Shown one piece after another: positions 1 through 9,296 of a stretch of 64,000 bases of DNA. The position numbers and the translations under genes were made by a program. The notes beneath the pieces are model-generated. The model worked only from the letters and a program-made list of their open reading frames with translations, searched no databases and was not told the origin of the DNA. The stretch is from Legionellales bacterium (lineage in GTDB: Bacteria > Pseudomonadota > Gammaproteobacteria > Berkiellales > Berkiellaceae): the NCBI GenBank assembly GCA_002708265.1, contig PANA01000005.1, forward strand, positions 364,216-428,215, in the 5' to 3' direction. Every line of letters begins with the position of its first letter. The first letter of the stretch is position 1.

Positions 1-343
1 GCCATTTATACTCAGATAGATCCGTCTCGTCAGTACTTAGCTTAAACTCAGAAGCACTCTTATAATGTATTTGAATGGAAAAACCAGAATAGGCTGCTAA
101 CGATTTTTCCGTCAGTTCTTCCAGAAGCTTATAATCATTCTCATGTGTACCTGCGTAGACGGCAATGAATCCAAGTGACCGTTCAGGATTTCGATGAAAG
201 ATGAGTGTAAACACAAATGAATGTCTATTTAAACCATATTCTTGGAAATATTCGTGAATCACACTTTTCGCAAGCTGAGGACTTCCGCCGACGATTTCAC
301 CATCAGCATGGTTAAAATCACTTATACCCAAAACTAATCGCAT
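1..343 (-). CDS. Hypothetical protein, truncated at the left window edge
   Basis: An open frame starts with ATG at 343 and runs leftward to base 1 without a stop, giving about 114 codons. The product begins MRLVLGISDFNHADG and continues as a mixed alpha/beta sequence with no signal peptide or membrane segment. I recognise no family. It was kept because the frame is uninterrupted, the translation has ordinary protein composition, and it is collinear with the minus-strand glycosyltransferase cluster just downstream in window coordinates. The C-terminal part lies outside the window, so length and function cannot be judged. Confidence 0.55.
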   Translation of the reverse strand, partial: MRLVLGISDFNHADGEIVGGSPQLAKSVIHEYFQEYGLNRHSFVFTLIFHRNPERSLGFIAVYAGTHENDYKLLEELTEKSLAAYSGFSIQIHYKSASEFKLSTDETDLSEYKW

Positions 344-420
344 AAAGATTGTCTCAAAAAAAAGAATGCATTATGGCACAGAGTAGTGTCTTAGAAACAT
401 ACTATACAACCATATATTAG

Positions 421-1359
421 CTAACTAGATATTTTGGTTTTTAATCTCTCTGTTGGAGCAAACCACCAGACAAGCACACCAGGCAGTGCGGAAATCGTAA
501 GAACAACTCCGTAGCTAACCGATAAGGCAAATGCTTGCTCTGGAAGGATGCCAATATGCGGCAAGGCAAACATCATGACGCCCTCTCGCACTCCCCAGCC
601 AGCAAAGGATAATGGAACCATGGTGATAAGATTGATCAGCGGGAATAAGACCAAGGCGGTAATAAGGGGCAACGGAATGGATAAGCCGCTGGCTAATATA
701 TAAAAACTAAGACCTATCCCGAAATGTACGACACAACCACATGTTAAAGCTAAGAACAGCTGAGTGCCAGGGAGTTCAAGCTTGTGCAGCCAATCCAATC
801 GCCCTTGTGCTATACCAGTTACCCATTTTCGCCACCAAGAGCGGGTCATAACCACTGTAATAAGTCCCAACCATGAAAGCGCTAAAACTCCCCAAACCCA
901 ATCTAGCGCTGACAGTAAGAGCCAGTGTCGAATTAGAGGGTATAAGAGCACATACAAGCCGGTTAAGGTAAACAGACCAACGATCCTATCCAATAAAACA
1001 GATCCTAATGAAACTGGCCAAGTGTACCCTTCCTTACGCATCGCCCATGTACGGATTACATCTCCTCCAAAGCTACTGGGAAGCAACTGATTAAACAAAT
1101 AGCCAATATAAACAAGTCGAAAGCCTAGATTGAAGGTAATGGTTTCACCAACAAACGCGGTTGCTGCTTGCCAACGCCAAACATGAACAATCGACATGAA
1201 TAGAGGAACGCTAAGAGCGGCACTAAAGTGCCACCAAGACAGAGTCGACCAAATTGCTTTAACTTGCGACCACTGCATTTGGCTACTAAGCCATGCTAAA
1301 CATGAAATCGATAAAACAACATTTAGCCAGTGCTTATGACTTTTCCAACTGTCTTTCAT
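421..1359 (-). CDS. Flippase-like integral membrane protein (UPF0104/YbhN, LPG-synthase TM family)
   Basis: A 312-residue polytopic membrane protein with about eight hydrophobic segments. The conserved family core is visible: NQLLPSSFGGDVIRTWAMR near residues 91-109, then SVLLDRIVGLF at about 120-130, and FAGWGVREG near residue 255. Members of this family (PF03706) are the membrane part of lysyl-phosphatidylglycerol synthase or stand-alone proteins thought to move lipid-linked substrates across the inner membrane. It is the last gene of a three-gene minus-strand set. Its start overlaps the preceding GT-C gene by 26 bases, suggesting translational coupling and a joint role in making or moving a glycosylated lipid. 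The actual substrate cannot be read from the sequence. Confidence 0.8.
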   Translation of the reverse strand: MKDSWKSHKHWLNVVLSISCLAWLSSQMQWSQVKAIWSTLSWWHFSAALSVPLFMSIVHVWRWQAATAFVGETITFNLGFRLVYIGYLFNQLLPSSFGGDVIRTWAMRKEGYTWPVSLGSVLLDRIVGLFTLTGLYVLLYPLIRHWLLLSALDWVWGVLALSWLGLITVVMTRSWWRKWVTGIAQGRLDWLHKLELPGTQLFLALTCGCVVHFGIGLSFYILASGLSIPLPLITALVLFPLINLITMVPLSFAGWGVREGVMMFALPHIGILPEQAFALSVSYGVVLTISALPGVLVWWFAPTERLKTKISS

Positions 1360-2932
1360 TTTGAAACCCTTTTAGCTCATAAAGTGGCAGTTCAGCTGCT
1401 AATCCTTCACGAGGGACCTCTTCAAGTACCAGCTTTTTATCAAACAGGTCTTTTCGGGTTGTCTGCAGATAAATACACTTACCGTCATTGAGAATAGTTT
1501 GAACCTCTGCTCTTGTGATGGGTTGAGCAAAGTTTGAAAAAGTATCATTGGCCGGCTCATAGAATAAAGCATCTGGGTTCATTGCCTGCAAAGTAGGCCC
1601 TAGTCGCTTTGCATTCCAATTGTCGGCAAACCAGTAAGCAAAGTTTTTATAGACTGAGATATACGAGCCCATGGGGATACAATGATCTTTTTGAGTCAAG
1701 TCGATAATAGCTCTTGCTACTTTACGGTTATGAACAACTTCTTTCATATGCCCCCAAGCCGTTGGACCCGTTAAGGCAACCGCAACCGCTACACTGGTGA
1801 CAATCGCTCGATTAGCTGCAGCAAGTTTTTGGTAGGCAAGCACTTCCTTTGTATAGTAATACACAAGGCTTGCACTGATAAATCCTGAAAACACCATTGT
1901 TGGTAACAGATATCGGTCTAAAGGATGTTTGATAGTAATTAGTAACTGCGTCACCATACAAACTAAACCTAATCCAGTTAACCTCTGCACGCGACTTTTT
2001 CGATCGCTTGGTACCTGTTGACCAAAGCGCAAATGAATATAAGCCACACAAAAAACCGCCAATAGTATGAAATACATAGGCGCTTTATCAATTAGATAGA
2101 AGGTATTTTCGACTAGCTTATTAACGGTAGGAAGGCCTACATCTCCACCACCATACTGGTCACTATGCTTTAGCACAGCTATATTCCATTTCACCATAAA
2201 TTTATAACGTGGCAGAATGGGTAACGTAAAAAAGATAAAACTAAGCAAGGTAACCCCTGCTGTCACTGCTCGATTTCTTATGCCCGGCAAAAGAAACACA
2301 CACAAAAGCAGTGGATAAAAAGTAACCTTGGTGGCCAGCCCAAAACCAAATATTATGCCTAAAAGAATAGCAAACCGTCGTTGCTCAGTATCCGTAGGTG
2401 GCTTGAGGGGACTTAAGCAAGGGATTAAAGAATAAATTAAGGCAAAAACAACTGCAATTAGCAGTGGTTCAGGCGAATTATTATAAAAAGAAATAATCGT
2501 CTGTATAAAAAACAATGGTGTGATTTGCATTACCGCCATGGCGAGCCAGCTTTGCGTGTGCTTCAGAAGACGACGGCCAGCAAAAAACATACTAAAACCA
2601 ATTAATCCAATCAAAAAATGGTTAATTGCTTTAATATAACTTTCTGCATTCATGAGAACATGTGTCTGTAAGCTTTCAACCGTTGCATGAAGACTTGCCC
2701 ATCCCCACTTGATAGCAATGACAATTGCACCCAAGGTCTGAAGCGTTGTCCCTGGATGATCGGTATGACGTGGCGGTGTTAAATCAAGAATCGCTAAAGA
2801 AGAAAACAAATACTGATACGCTGGATCAACATGTCCTAATACATAAAATGGGCCACGAGTCGCCCCCAACAGTAACGCCAGTAAAACCATACTACATGGA
2901 ATGACCGCTGCCCATGCATTATGTGTTCTCAC
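1334..2932 (-). CDS. GT-C fold membrane glycosyltransferase (ArnT/PMT-like)
   Basis: A 532-residue protein with about ten membrane segments and a C-terminal soluble portion. The first periplasmic loop carries HVDPAYQYLFSSLAILD followed by an HTDHPGTT element, the acidic/His arrangement typical of GT-C enzymes (PMT, ArnT and GT39-like families) that use polyprenyl-phosphate sugars. The start is GTG, overlapping the stop of the upstream GT2 gene (GTGA), so the two are translationally coupled. The likely system is: the cytosolic GT2 charges a lipid carrier, the flippase-like protein moves it, and this enzyme transfers the sugar in the periplasm. The acceptor (lipid A, protein or another glycan) is unknown. 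Confidence 0.75.
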   Translation of the reverse strand: MRTHNAWAAVIPCSMVLLALLLGATRGPFYVLGHVDPAYQYLFSSLAILDLTPPRHTDHPGTTLQTLGAIVIAIKWGWASLHATVESLQTHVLMNAESYIKAINHFLIGLIGFSMFFAGRRLLKHTQSWLAMAVMQITPLFFIQTIISFYNNSPEPLLIAVVFALIYSLIPCLSPLKPPTDTEQRRFAILLGIIFGFGLATKVTFYPLLLCVFLLPGIRNRAVTAGVTLLSFIFFTLPILPRYKFMVKWNIAVLKHSDQYGGGDVGLPTVNKLVENTFYLIDKAPMYFILLAVFCVAYIHLRFGQQVPSDRKSRVQRLTGLGLVCMVTQLLITIKHPLDRYLLPTMVFSGFISASLVYYYTKEVLAYQKLAAANRAIVTSVAVAVALTGPTAWGHMKEVVHNRKVARAIIDLTQKDHCIPMGSYISVYKNFAYWFADNWNAKRLGPTLQAMNPDALFYEPANDTFSNFAQPITRAEVQTILNDGKCIYLQTTRKDLFDKKLVLEEVPREGLAAELPLYELKGFQNERQLEKS

Positions 2933-4317
2933 CGTTTTGCGCCTTTTACATTGCCTAGCTTAATTTTCCAAAATCCTATCCATGTCAGCTTCAATAAAAT
3001 AATCCCGTGTCGAAAACGGCTAATATTCGTTTCACCATACTCCCTTGCCCCATAGCGAATCGGTATGTCTACAACCCCCAATCCTAATTGGGCAGCAGGA
3101 AAGATTAACTCAAAGTCACCAAATGGATCGAAGTCACCAAAATCATAACGCCATTGAGCAAATCGCTGATAGTCGGCTTTGCTCACCAACTTCGTACCAC
3201 AAAGCGAATCTGTCAGCGGCGTATCCAGCACCCAACTCAAAGCACGCGCAAAGAAGCGGTTGCCTAGCCAGTTTAGGGGACGCATTGCATTACCTTCCAT
3301 AGGGTATACCAAACGAGAACCATTAATAAAATCTGCCTTGCCTGAAACATAGGCCTCATAAAATAATGGGAGCTTCTCAGGGGGCATTGTCAAATCAGCG
3401 TCTAAAATAGTCAGCAGTTGCCCAGAAGCTTTTGAAAACCCGAGACGAACGGCATCACATTTACCCTTCCCGGTTTGTTGATAAGCTTTAATGGTATGTG
3501 GCCCATTATAGTTTTGTTGTAATTGTTGAATTTGAGACCAAGTATCGTCTTTAGAGTGTCCTTCTACAAAAATAATCTCTATCGGCGCCGGAAATTCAGG
3601 CAGCCGAGAGATGGCTTTATGTATATGACCAGACTCATTACGAGCCGGAATGACAATACTCAACGAGGGGTTGGCTTCTAACGGCTTTACTGGCTTAAGT
3701 GTCACCACATTCGCTAATGAAAACCGGTTAATGATGGGTATCCAGTTTAAGGTGACATTAATTAATGACCCGACACCGAAACAGTAAAAAGGAAAATATA
3801 CACAACGACGCCAGCGCGTAATTTGAAACCCGGATAAACGCGCAATATGCTCAAGTGTTAAACGATTCAGAAATGTTGTGGGTGCAGGGCCTTTTCGGAT
3901 CCCTAACCAATTGGCTAAGCGGTATAGCCAGCTAAGGCTAGAGTTATACACCACCATGTTAACAACTGCTGCTCTAGGTAATGCTTGATGCAAATTTTGC
4001 AACAACGTTTGCCCATCAAAATCGTGATTTAGAGTCCCATTTAATACAACAGAAACTGGCTCATCCGAGTGGTCTTTGAGCATTGCCACGAGCTCATCTG
4101 GAGATTCAATCACTGGCATATCTTCATCAAGCAAACGACGCAACGTTCCTTGATCTGCACCAGTAGGAGCATACTGAATCACTTTTTTGCAGTATCGAAT
4201 AATACTTTTCAGCTCAGCGGCTATTAAGCCGTTACAATAACGATTCCATCCTTTAGACGATTTTTCAGAGGCGCAAGCCAGATCCATACTTGGCATTATT
4301 GTCTTCTCTTTGTCCAT
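2929..4317 (-). CDS. Family 2 glycosyltransferase with N-terminal degenerate methyltransferase-like domain
   Basis: A 462-residue protein. Residues about 218-330 are a clear GT2 domain: IVIPARNESGHIHKAI at about 221-236, VEGHSKDDT at 251-259, KGKCDAVRLGF at about 284-294, and the metal-binding ILDADLT with D306/D308. It most resembles dolichol- or polyprenyl-phosphate sugar synthases, which fits the neighbouring GT-C and flippase-like genes. The first 200 residues are unusual: they read like the C-terminal half of a class I methyltransferase (NHDFDGQTLLQNLHQALPRA, then a hydrophobic beta segment) but no glycine-rich SAM-binding loop is visible. A hydrophobic stretch at about 172-200 may anchor the protein. 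It is the first gene of the minus-strand cluster. Confidence 0.8.
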   Translation of the reverse strand: MDKEKTIMPSMDLACASEKSSKGWNRYCNGLIAAELKSIIRYCKKVIQYAPTGADQGTLRRLLDEDMPVIESPDELVAMLKDHSDEPVSVVLNGTLNHDFDGQTLLQNLHQALPRAAVVNMVVYNSSLSWLYRLANWLGIRKGPAPTTFLNRLTLEHIARLSGFQITRWRRCVYFPFYCFGVGSLINVTLNWIPIINRFSLANVVTLKPVKPLEANPSLSIVIPARNESGHIHKAISRLPEFPAPIEIIFVEGHSKDDTWSQIQQLQQNYNGPHTIKAYQQTGKGKCDAVRLGFSKASGQLLTILDADLTMPPEKLPLFYEAYVSGKADFINGSRLVYPMEGNAMRPLNWLGNRFFARALSWVLDTPLTDSLCGTKLVSKADYQRFAQWRYDFGDFDPFGDFELIFPAAQLGLGVVDIPIRYGAREYGETNISRFRHGIILLKLTWIGFWKIKLGNVKGAKR

Positions 4318-4372
4318 AAGAAACGAATGTTCTCATTCTTTCAAACAAAAGAAAAGCAGCCAGACGTTAAAC

Positions 4373-5557
4373 TTATTTCCTAACGACTGCTATCAAGCTC
4401 CAAGTAAAGCATATAATTCCCATCCCAAGTAACGGTAATGCATAACTAACCATTGAGGTAATAGGCCAATGCATTACCACAGCACCCAAAACACATGGAA
4501 TTCCAAACTCAAACGCCCCAAATAAAGCGGCTGCTGTCCCAGCCATTTGCGGAAATGGCGCAAGTGAACCTGCCGTTGAGGGGCCAAAAATAAGGCCAAC
4601 ACCAATGTAGAGTGCCAGCGTCGGTACAACAACACCTGCAGCACTTAATCCCCACACTTGGTGCCACAAAATCATTAGGATTGGTCCTAAGATAAAAAAG
4701 ACACTCGCGAGTAATAAGGTTTTAGCATTTCCAAGCGTCCGATGAATGCGTGGGCACACCATATTAAAGGTAAAAAATACCAATGCCACCGCACCAAAGT
4801 AAAAGCCAAAATGATGTTCAGCCACCCCTAACTGTTGAATCAGTAATATTGGGCTAATCGAAAAGAATAAAAAAAGCGCTGCCATTCCCATCGCTGCACC
4901 AAAAGTGTAACGAAGAAACTGCTCGCTTTTCAGTATTTTCCAATAGTGTCGAAGAACGCTTCTATCAAGGCGTTGATGTGAGCGAACTAAAAGCGTTTCT
5001 TTAATCCCCCAGGTTGCCAGTGCCAAACAACCTAATACCCAGAAGCTCAGAAAAAAGAAGCCTGAGCGCCAAGTATCAGACCAGTACAAAAGATAGCCTC
5101 CAATAATCGGGGCTAGTATAGGTGCCAGACCTATAGCTCCGTTAAGATAGCTATAAACAGATGATGACTCTTCAGCTGAGTAGACATCTCGAACACAGGC
5201 CCAAGCACAAACAATACACCCGCAAGCACTGACAGACTGAATGAGTCTAAAAATAATCAGTGGCAAAACATGGTGCGCTAGAGCACAACTGAGAGTGGCA
5301 GCGGCATAGATAAGCAAACTTACCTGTAAAATATTTTTTCGACCATAATGATCTGCTAATGGCCCCATCAGTAACTGCCCAAGACTCATACCAAACATGA
5401 AAATACTGAGAGTCATTTGAATGCTGGCCTGTGAGGTATGGAGCAGCTCCATCATTCTAGGGACAGATGGAACATATACGTCCATAGACATTGCGGGGAT
5501 TAGAACAATAGGGGTAAACATCAATACGGTTTTCAAAACCGACGGATGGGCTTCCAT
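4373..5557 (-). CDS. Bcr/CflA-type MFS drug efflux transporter
   Basis: A 12-helix major facilitator protein of about 394 residues. The signature loop after helix 2 reads GPLADHYGRKNILQ. The N-terminal phrase PAMSMDVYVPSVPRMMELL is characteristic of Bcr/CflA multidrug exporters (bicyclomycin/chloramphenicol type), which use the proton gradient at the inner membrane. I chose the ATG at 5557 (MEAHPSVLK) because a GGAG ribosome binding site lies 8 bases upstream; an in-frame ATG at 5584 has no such site. It is separated from the glycosyltransferase cluster by 55 bases and diverges from the yihY/brkB-like gene. Substrate specificity is unknown. Confidence 0.88.
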   Translation of the reverse strand: MEAHPSVLKTVLMFTPIVLIPAMSMDVYVPSVPRMMELLHTSQASIQMTLSIFMFGMSLGQLLMGPLADHYGRKNILQVSLLIYAAATLSCALAHHVLPLIIFRLIQSVSACGCIVCAWACVRDVYSAEESSSVYSYLNGAIGLAPILAPIIGGYLLYWSDTWRSGFFFLSFWVLGCLALATWGIKETLLVRSHQRLDRSVLRHYWKILKSEQFLRYTFGAAMGMAALFLFFSISPILLIQQLGVAEHHFGFYFGAVALVFFTFNMVCPRIHRTLGNAKTLLLASVFFILGPILMILWHQVWGLSAAGVVVPTLALYIGVGLIFGPSTAGSLAPFPQMAGTAAALFGAFEFGIPCVLGAVVMHWPITSMVSYALPLLGMGIICFTWSLIAVVRK

Positions 5558-5794
5558 ACACTTTCTCCAATGGGCTTTAGCCAAAATGGCAACTCAGAAA
5601 TTCCTGATAGGCCACTATCGAATGGATTGTTGTAATAAGGGCCACCTACTTAGCGTAAACGCTTATTTCACTAATGACAAGTCCTGTAACTGAATTTTGA
5701 CCTAATAGCATTCAAGAGGATAGTTAAGTTTTCCTACTTAAGATTTTAACCAATTCAGCCGATATGGAGGTATTGAGTCAGCTGAGTTTTCAAA

Positions 5795-7150
5795 ATGCAA
5801 TCCAGATATGCCTGCAAACTACAACGAAAATTCACTCAGTTTTGGACAGTGCTGGGTGATTCGCATAATCGAGTGCTTATGGCGCTGCGAACGCTACTGC
5901 TTGCTATTGTTAAGTTCAAGCATGATGATTGTTTGCTTTATGCTGCCTCACTTGCATTTTATAGCTTAATTGCGCTAGTTCCAGTTTTAGCCTTTATGTT
6001 AGGTATTGCCCGCGGATTTGGGTTCGATAACTACATTCAGAACGTATTAGTGGAACACTTTGCCTCCCATCAAGAGGCCATAAGTATAGTCGTGGGCATC
6101 GCTCAGAACTTACTACAAAGTTCTAAGTCAAGTTTGATAGCGGGCGTCGGTATTGTCATTTTAATCTGGTCTGTGATGAAAGTACTCGCAGACGTTGAAA
6201 AAGCGTTTAATACCATCTGGGGCATAAAGCGCGGACGTCCAGCAGGTCGTCGAATCAATGATTACCTATCATTGATTGTATTGGCGCCATTAGGTCTATT
6301 CATAGCTAACAGTTTTGCCATCTATATATCAAATGAAGTGATGTTATTAGCCCGTGAAAATGAATTCATCGCCATCCATATGCGCTTAATTGCGGTGGTT
6401 TTCTCAATAGCGCCAATTGCAATGATCTGCTTACTTTTATCATGGCTTTACTATTTCATGCCTAACACAGCGGTTGATTTTAGATCCGCAATTATCGGTG
6501 GCGGCGTTGCTGGCGCTTTGTTTTCTATCTCTCAGATGCTCTATATCTCATTTCAATTAGGGGCAACAAGAGTGGATGCGATATATGGAAGCTTTGTTGC
6601 CCTTCCACTACTGTTTTTATGGATATATATCTGTTGGATAATCATTTTGTTAGGCTGTCAAATTAGTTTTACCTATCAAGCCAAAATGCGGCAACCATGG
6701 GAATTAAGAGCCCGGGCATTAAGCCATCGTATGCAGGTATCTTTGATGTTAAAAATCACTCAAATGTGTGTTCGACAAGTCGCTCGTCAGAAACGACCAT
6801 TAACTGGTAAAGACATTTCGTTAAGGTTGATGCTACCGTATACTTACGTGAAACCGTTGCTAGACAATTTAGTCGACTCAGAAATTTTATTTATGTTTCA
6901 ACCAGTCGACGGGAATAGGATTTATTTTATTCCGAACTGCGATATTCAAAAGTTAACGGTTCAATATGTGATTGAAGTGTTAGAAACACACAACCTTCTC
7001 AAACGTATGCGTATTAAGCCTTTAACCTTGGACTTGATAGAAGCGTATTGTGAAGAGTTTGAGAATTTTATTTTGGACCATGGGATAAACGCAAAATTGG
7101 TGGACTATAATCATGACGATGAAGCTAATCGAAGATCTGATCAAAAATAA
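5795..7150 (+). CDS. YihY/BrkB family inner-membrane protein
   Basis: A 451-residue protein with six membrane segments in its first 300 residues and a soluble C-terminal part. The family signature is clear: DDCLLYAASLAFYSLIALVP at about residues 47-66, KVLADVEKAFNTIWG near 130-144, and GATRVDAIYGSFVALPLLFLW near 255-275. UPF0761/YihY proteins were once called ribonuclease BN or virulence factor BrkB; their biochemical role is unsettled. The C-terminal 130 residues contain a winged-helix-like segment (LTGKDISLRLMLPYTYVKPL) also found in longer relatives. The downstream carbonic anhydrase gene begins inside its last 38 bases, so the two are probably co-translated. The 210-base gap upstream is a divergent control region in which I see no convincing promoter. 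Confidence 0.85.
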   Translation: MQSRYACKLQRKFTQFWTVLGDSHNRVLMALRTLLLAIVKFKHDDCLLYAASLAFYSLIALVPVLAFMLGIARGFGFDNYIQNVLVEHFASHQEAISIVVGIAQNLLQSSKSSLIAGVGIVILIWSVMKVLADVEKAFNTIWGIKRGRPAGRRINDYLSLIVLAPLGLFIANSFAIYISNEVMLLARENEFIAIHMRLIAVVFSIAPIAMICLLLSWLYYFMPNTAVDFRSAIIGGGVAGALFSISQMLYISFQLGATRVDAIYGSFVALPLLFLWIYICWIIILLGCQISFTYQAKMRQPWELRARALSHRMQVSLMLKITQMCVRQVARQKRPLTGKDISLRLMLPYTYVKPLLDNLVDSEILFMFQPVDGNRIYFIPNCDIQKLTVQYVIEVLETHNLLKRMRIKPLTLDLIEAYCEEFENFILDHGINAKLVDYNHDDEANRRSDQK

Positions 7151-7751
7151 CCAACAGTGGGCTGAGCAACGCAAGCAAGAGGAGCCTGATTACTTTGCAA
7201 ATATTGCTAAAGGACAGGCACCAAAAGTCATGTGGATTGGCTGCTCAGACTCTCGCCTTTCCGCTGAACATATCCTTCAGGTTCAACCTGGTGAGTTTTT
7301 TGTTCAACGAAATGTTGCCAATATGGTTTGTCATACCGATCTCAACGTCATCACGGCTCTTTCTTTTGCTGTAGATGTTTTAAAAGTAGAACATGTGATT
7401 GTTTGTGGCCACTCCCGTTGTGGAGGGTGTCAAGCGGGTTTCACTGATCATACTGGATTAGTTGATAACTGGCTTCAGCATGTCAGAGATGTTATTCACT
7501 TACATGATGATGAACTGAGTAAAATCAAAGAAGACAATGAGCGCGTTACGCGGTTAGCAGAACTCAACGTGCTTCACCAGATATTAAACTTGGGGCATAC
7601 GACTGTAATTCGCGAAGCATGGCAGAAAAAACAAACCATTTCGATTCACCCATGGTTCTATGATTTAGAAAAAGGAACAGTTCGAGTTATCGGGGACAGT
7701 ATTGCGAATCCTGAAGAGCTGACTGTTTTTCAGAAACAACTTTTCAAGTAA
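7113..7751 (+). CDS. can: Beta-class carbonic anhydrase
   Basis: This 212-residue cytosolic zinc enzyme interconverts CO2 and bicarbonate. All active-site residues of the beta class are present: C44, D46 and R48 in WIGCSDSRLS, and H100 and C103 in VCGHSRCGGCQAGF. Length matches the family (about 210-220). Two starts are possible, ATG 7113 or ATG 7119 (MKLIEDLI); the second matches family N-termini slightly better, and neither has a strong ribosome binding site. The start overlaps the upstream yihY-like gene by 38 bases, consistent with translational coupling. A strong terminator follows at 7761-7800. Confidence 0.93.
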   Translation: MTMKLIEDLIKNNQQWAEQRKQEEPDYFANIAKGQAPKVMWIGCSDSRLSAEHILQVQPGEFFVQRNVANMVCHTDLNVITALSFAVDVLKVEHVIVCGHSRCGGCQAGFTDHTGLVDNWLQHVRDVIHLHDDELSKIKEDNERVTRLAELNVLHQILNLGHTTVIREAWQKKQTISIHPWFYDLEKGTVRVIGDSIANPEELTVFQKQLFK

Positions 7752-7760
7752 TCACAATTT

Positions 7761-7800
7761 AAAAACAAGAAAAGCGCCAGTAGGCGCTTTTCTTGTTTTT
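7761..7800. terminator. Bidirectional rho-independent terminator between can and the APC transporter
   Basis: A perfect 18-base inverted repeat (AAAAACAAGAAAAGCGCC and its complement) encloses a 4-base AGTA loop. The GC core AAGCGCC/GGCGCTT is flanked by A-tract and T-tract, so it can end transcription from both the rightward carbonic anhydrase gene and the leftward transporter gene that converge here. Confidence 0.92.
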
Positions 7801-7816
7801 AGACAGACATTTATTA

Positions 7817-9244
7817 CTAGCCATTTTGAAGTGCAAGGTCATCTGGAAAATCATTACCAGGTAGATTGCTGTCATTATTGTATCGAGCAATCATCCAAAA
7901 CCCAGGTAGCAAAAGTGCAACGATAGCAATCACAAGCTCAGCAGCAAAAGCTAGCGGTGAAATTGCAAACCCTTCCGGTGGTACAAAACCAAGAAAAAAG
8001 CCAAACCCACAGGTAACAATACCCACAATCCCTACGGCACCTGTTCCCCAAACACCACCAGGAATTTTAAATCCTGGGCTACGAGGGTGCTTCGCTTTGA
8101 TAACAATCGCGGCAGAGAATAAAAGGATGTAGGCAATAAAGGCAAACTGAGCAGCTAAAATTGTTAACATCCAATACAAACCTTCAACATTAGGCATAAC
8201 AAAAGTACCTAACACCATAAGGCCTGAAACTATTCCGGACTGCCAATTAATCAGTGGCACAGGAACCCCTTTGCTATTCACTCTGGCAAAATAGTTAGGT
8301 AATAACCCTTCTTTGGCTGCAACTTGCATACCTTTAACAGGACCGGCAATCCATGTAGAAAGAGTTGCCATGCCTCCCATTAAGATACAAACACCGATAA
8401 CAGCGGCGCCTATAGGCAAGTGAAACGCTGCAAAGTATGTTTGCAGAACATGCATCACACCTTGAACCATATTAATTTCATTTGCTGGCACGACCCAAGC
8501 AATAGATAGCGATCCTAAGACTGATAAAACCATTAAGATAATTGTGGCAAAGAAAGTTGATTTAGCAAAAGTGGTTTGAGGATTATCAATTTTCTCGCTG
8601 TGATAGCCTCCCATTTCGATTCCTTGAAAAGCAAGCATTACCCCGACAAGGAATACAATGTTATCGAACTTCATTGTAGGAACCCAAGCGCTGGCTTCCC
8701 AGCTGATTTGTAATGGTTGCCCAGTAAACACCCACCAGAGTGCCAAACCAATCATCATAGCACCTGGAATCAGCGTACCGAGTGTGAGCGCCCAACGATT
8801 CAACCGAGTGGAACCTTCGATACCCACATAGTTAATAAACGTTAAACTCCATAACAGAATCAACATCACAATTAACATGCTAAAGGGGTTGTTTATCCAC
8901 TCCGCCCCCAGCATCTGACCAAAGGTGCTTGCAAGATAGGCTAATGCGGTTGGTAAAAATGCAATATTTAAGACACCTGCTAGCCACATGGTCATGAATC
9001 CAATTTGTGGACCAAAGGCTAACTTCACCCACCCATATAGACCACCTGATGAGCCTGGGCGTGAAGCACACTCGCTACAAATCAATGCTGCTGGCAGAAA
9101 ATAGCATAAGGAAGCAATGAGATAGAACCAGATACACCCATAGCCTTGCAAGGCCATCATAGGCAAGTTTCTAAGGTTAGCAATGGCTGCCACAGACATT
9201 AGGGTTAAAGTAAGAACACCCAGTTTATGGTTGGCTTTAGTCAT
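7817..9244 (-). CDS. APC superfamily amino-acid permease/antiporter (GadC/AdiC-like)
   Basis: A 475-residue transporter with about 12 membrane helices. Helix 1 carries VAAIANLRNLPMM, the unwound substrate-binding segment in the place of the GSG-type motif of APC exchangers. ECASRPGSSGGLYGWVKLAF at about residues 58-77 and GGMATLSTWIAGPVKGMQVA near 290-309 are typical of the glutamate/GABA and arginine/agmatine antiporter branch. The gene diverges from argR, and an ARG-box-like site lies within the shared 168-base control region, so regulation by arginine and a role in arginine or related amino-acid exchange are plausible. The substrate itself is not evident from the sequence. Confidence 0.82.
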   Translation of the reverse strand: MTKANHKLGVLTLTLMSVAAIANLRNLPMMALQGYGCIWFYLIASLCYFLPAALICSECASRPGSSGGLYGWVKLAFGPQIGFMTMWLAGVLNIAFLPTALAYLASTFGQMLGAEWINNPFSMLIVMLILLWSLTFINYVGIEGSTRLNRWALTLGTLIPGAMMIGLALWWVFTGQPLQISWEASAWVPTMKFDNIVFLVGVMLAFQGIEMGGYHSEKIDNPQTTFAKSTFFATIILMVLSVLGSLSIAWVVPANEINMVQGVMHVLQTYFAAFHLPIGAAVIGVCILMGGMATLSTWIAGPVKGMQVAAKEGLLPNYFARVNSKGVPVPLINWQSGIVSGLMVLGTFVMPNVEGLYWMLTILAAQFAFIAYILLFSAAIVIKAKHPRSPGFKIPGGVWGTGAVGIVGIVTCGFGFFLGFVPPEGFAISPLAFAAELVIAIVALLLPGFWMIARYNNDSNLPGNDFPDDLALQNG

Positions 9245-9282
9245 AAGAAGGTTTACTCTTTTTATCTGTATATACAGCCTTC

Positions 9283-9296
9283 TGTATATTTATTCA
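9283..9296. promoter_or_regulatory. Candidate ARG box (ArgR operator)
   Basis: The 14 bases TGTATATTTATTCA match the ArgR operator core TGAATWWWWATTCA at 13 positions. A weaker half-conserved copy (CACATAATTATTCA, with an intact right arm) lies at 9314-9327. Both sit in the divergent region between the transporter gene and argR, fitting autoregulation of argR and arginine control of the transporter. Tandem ARG boxes are normally spaced by 3 bases; that spacing is not seen here, which lowers confidence. Confidence 0.5.
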
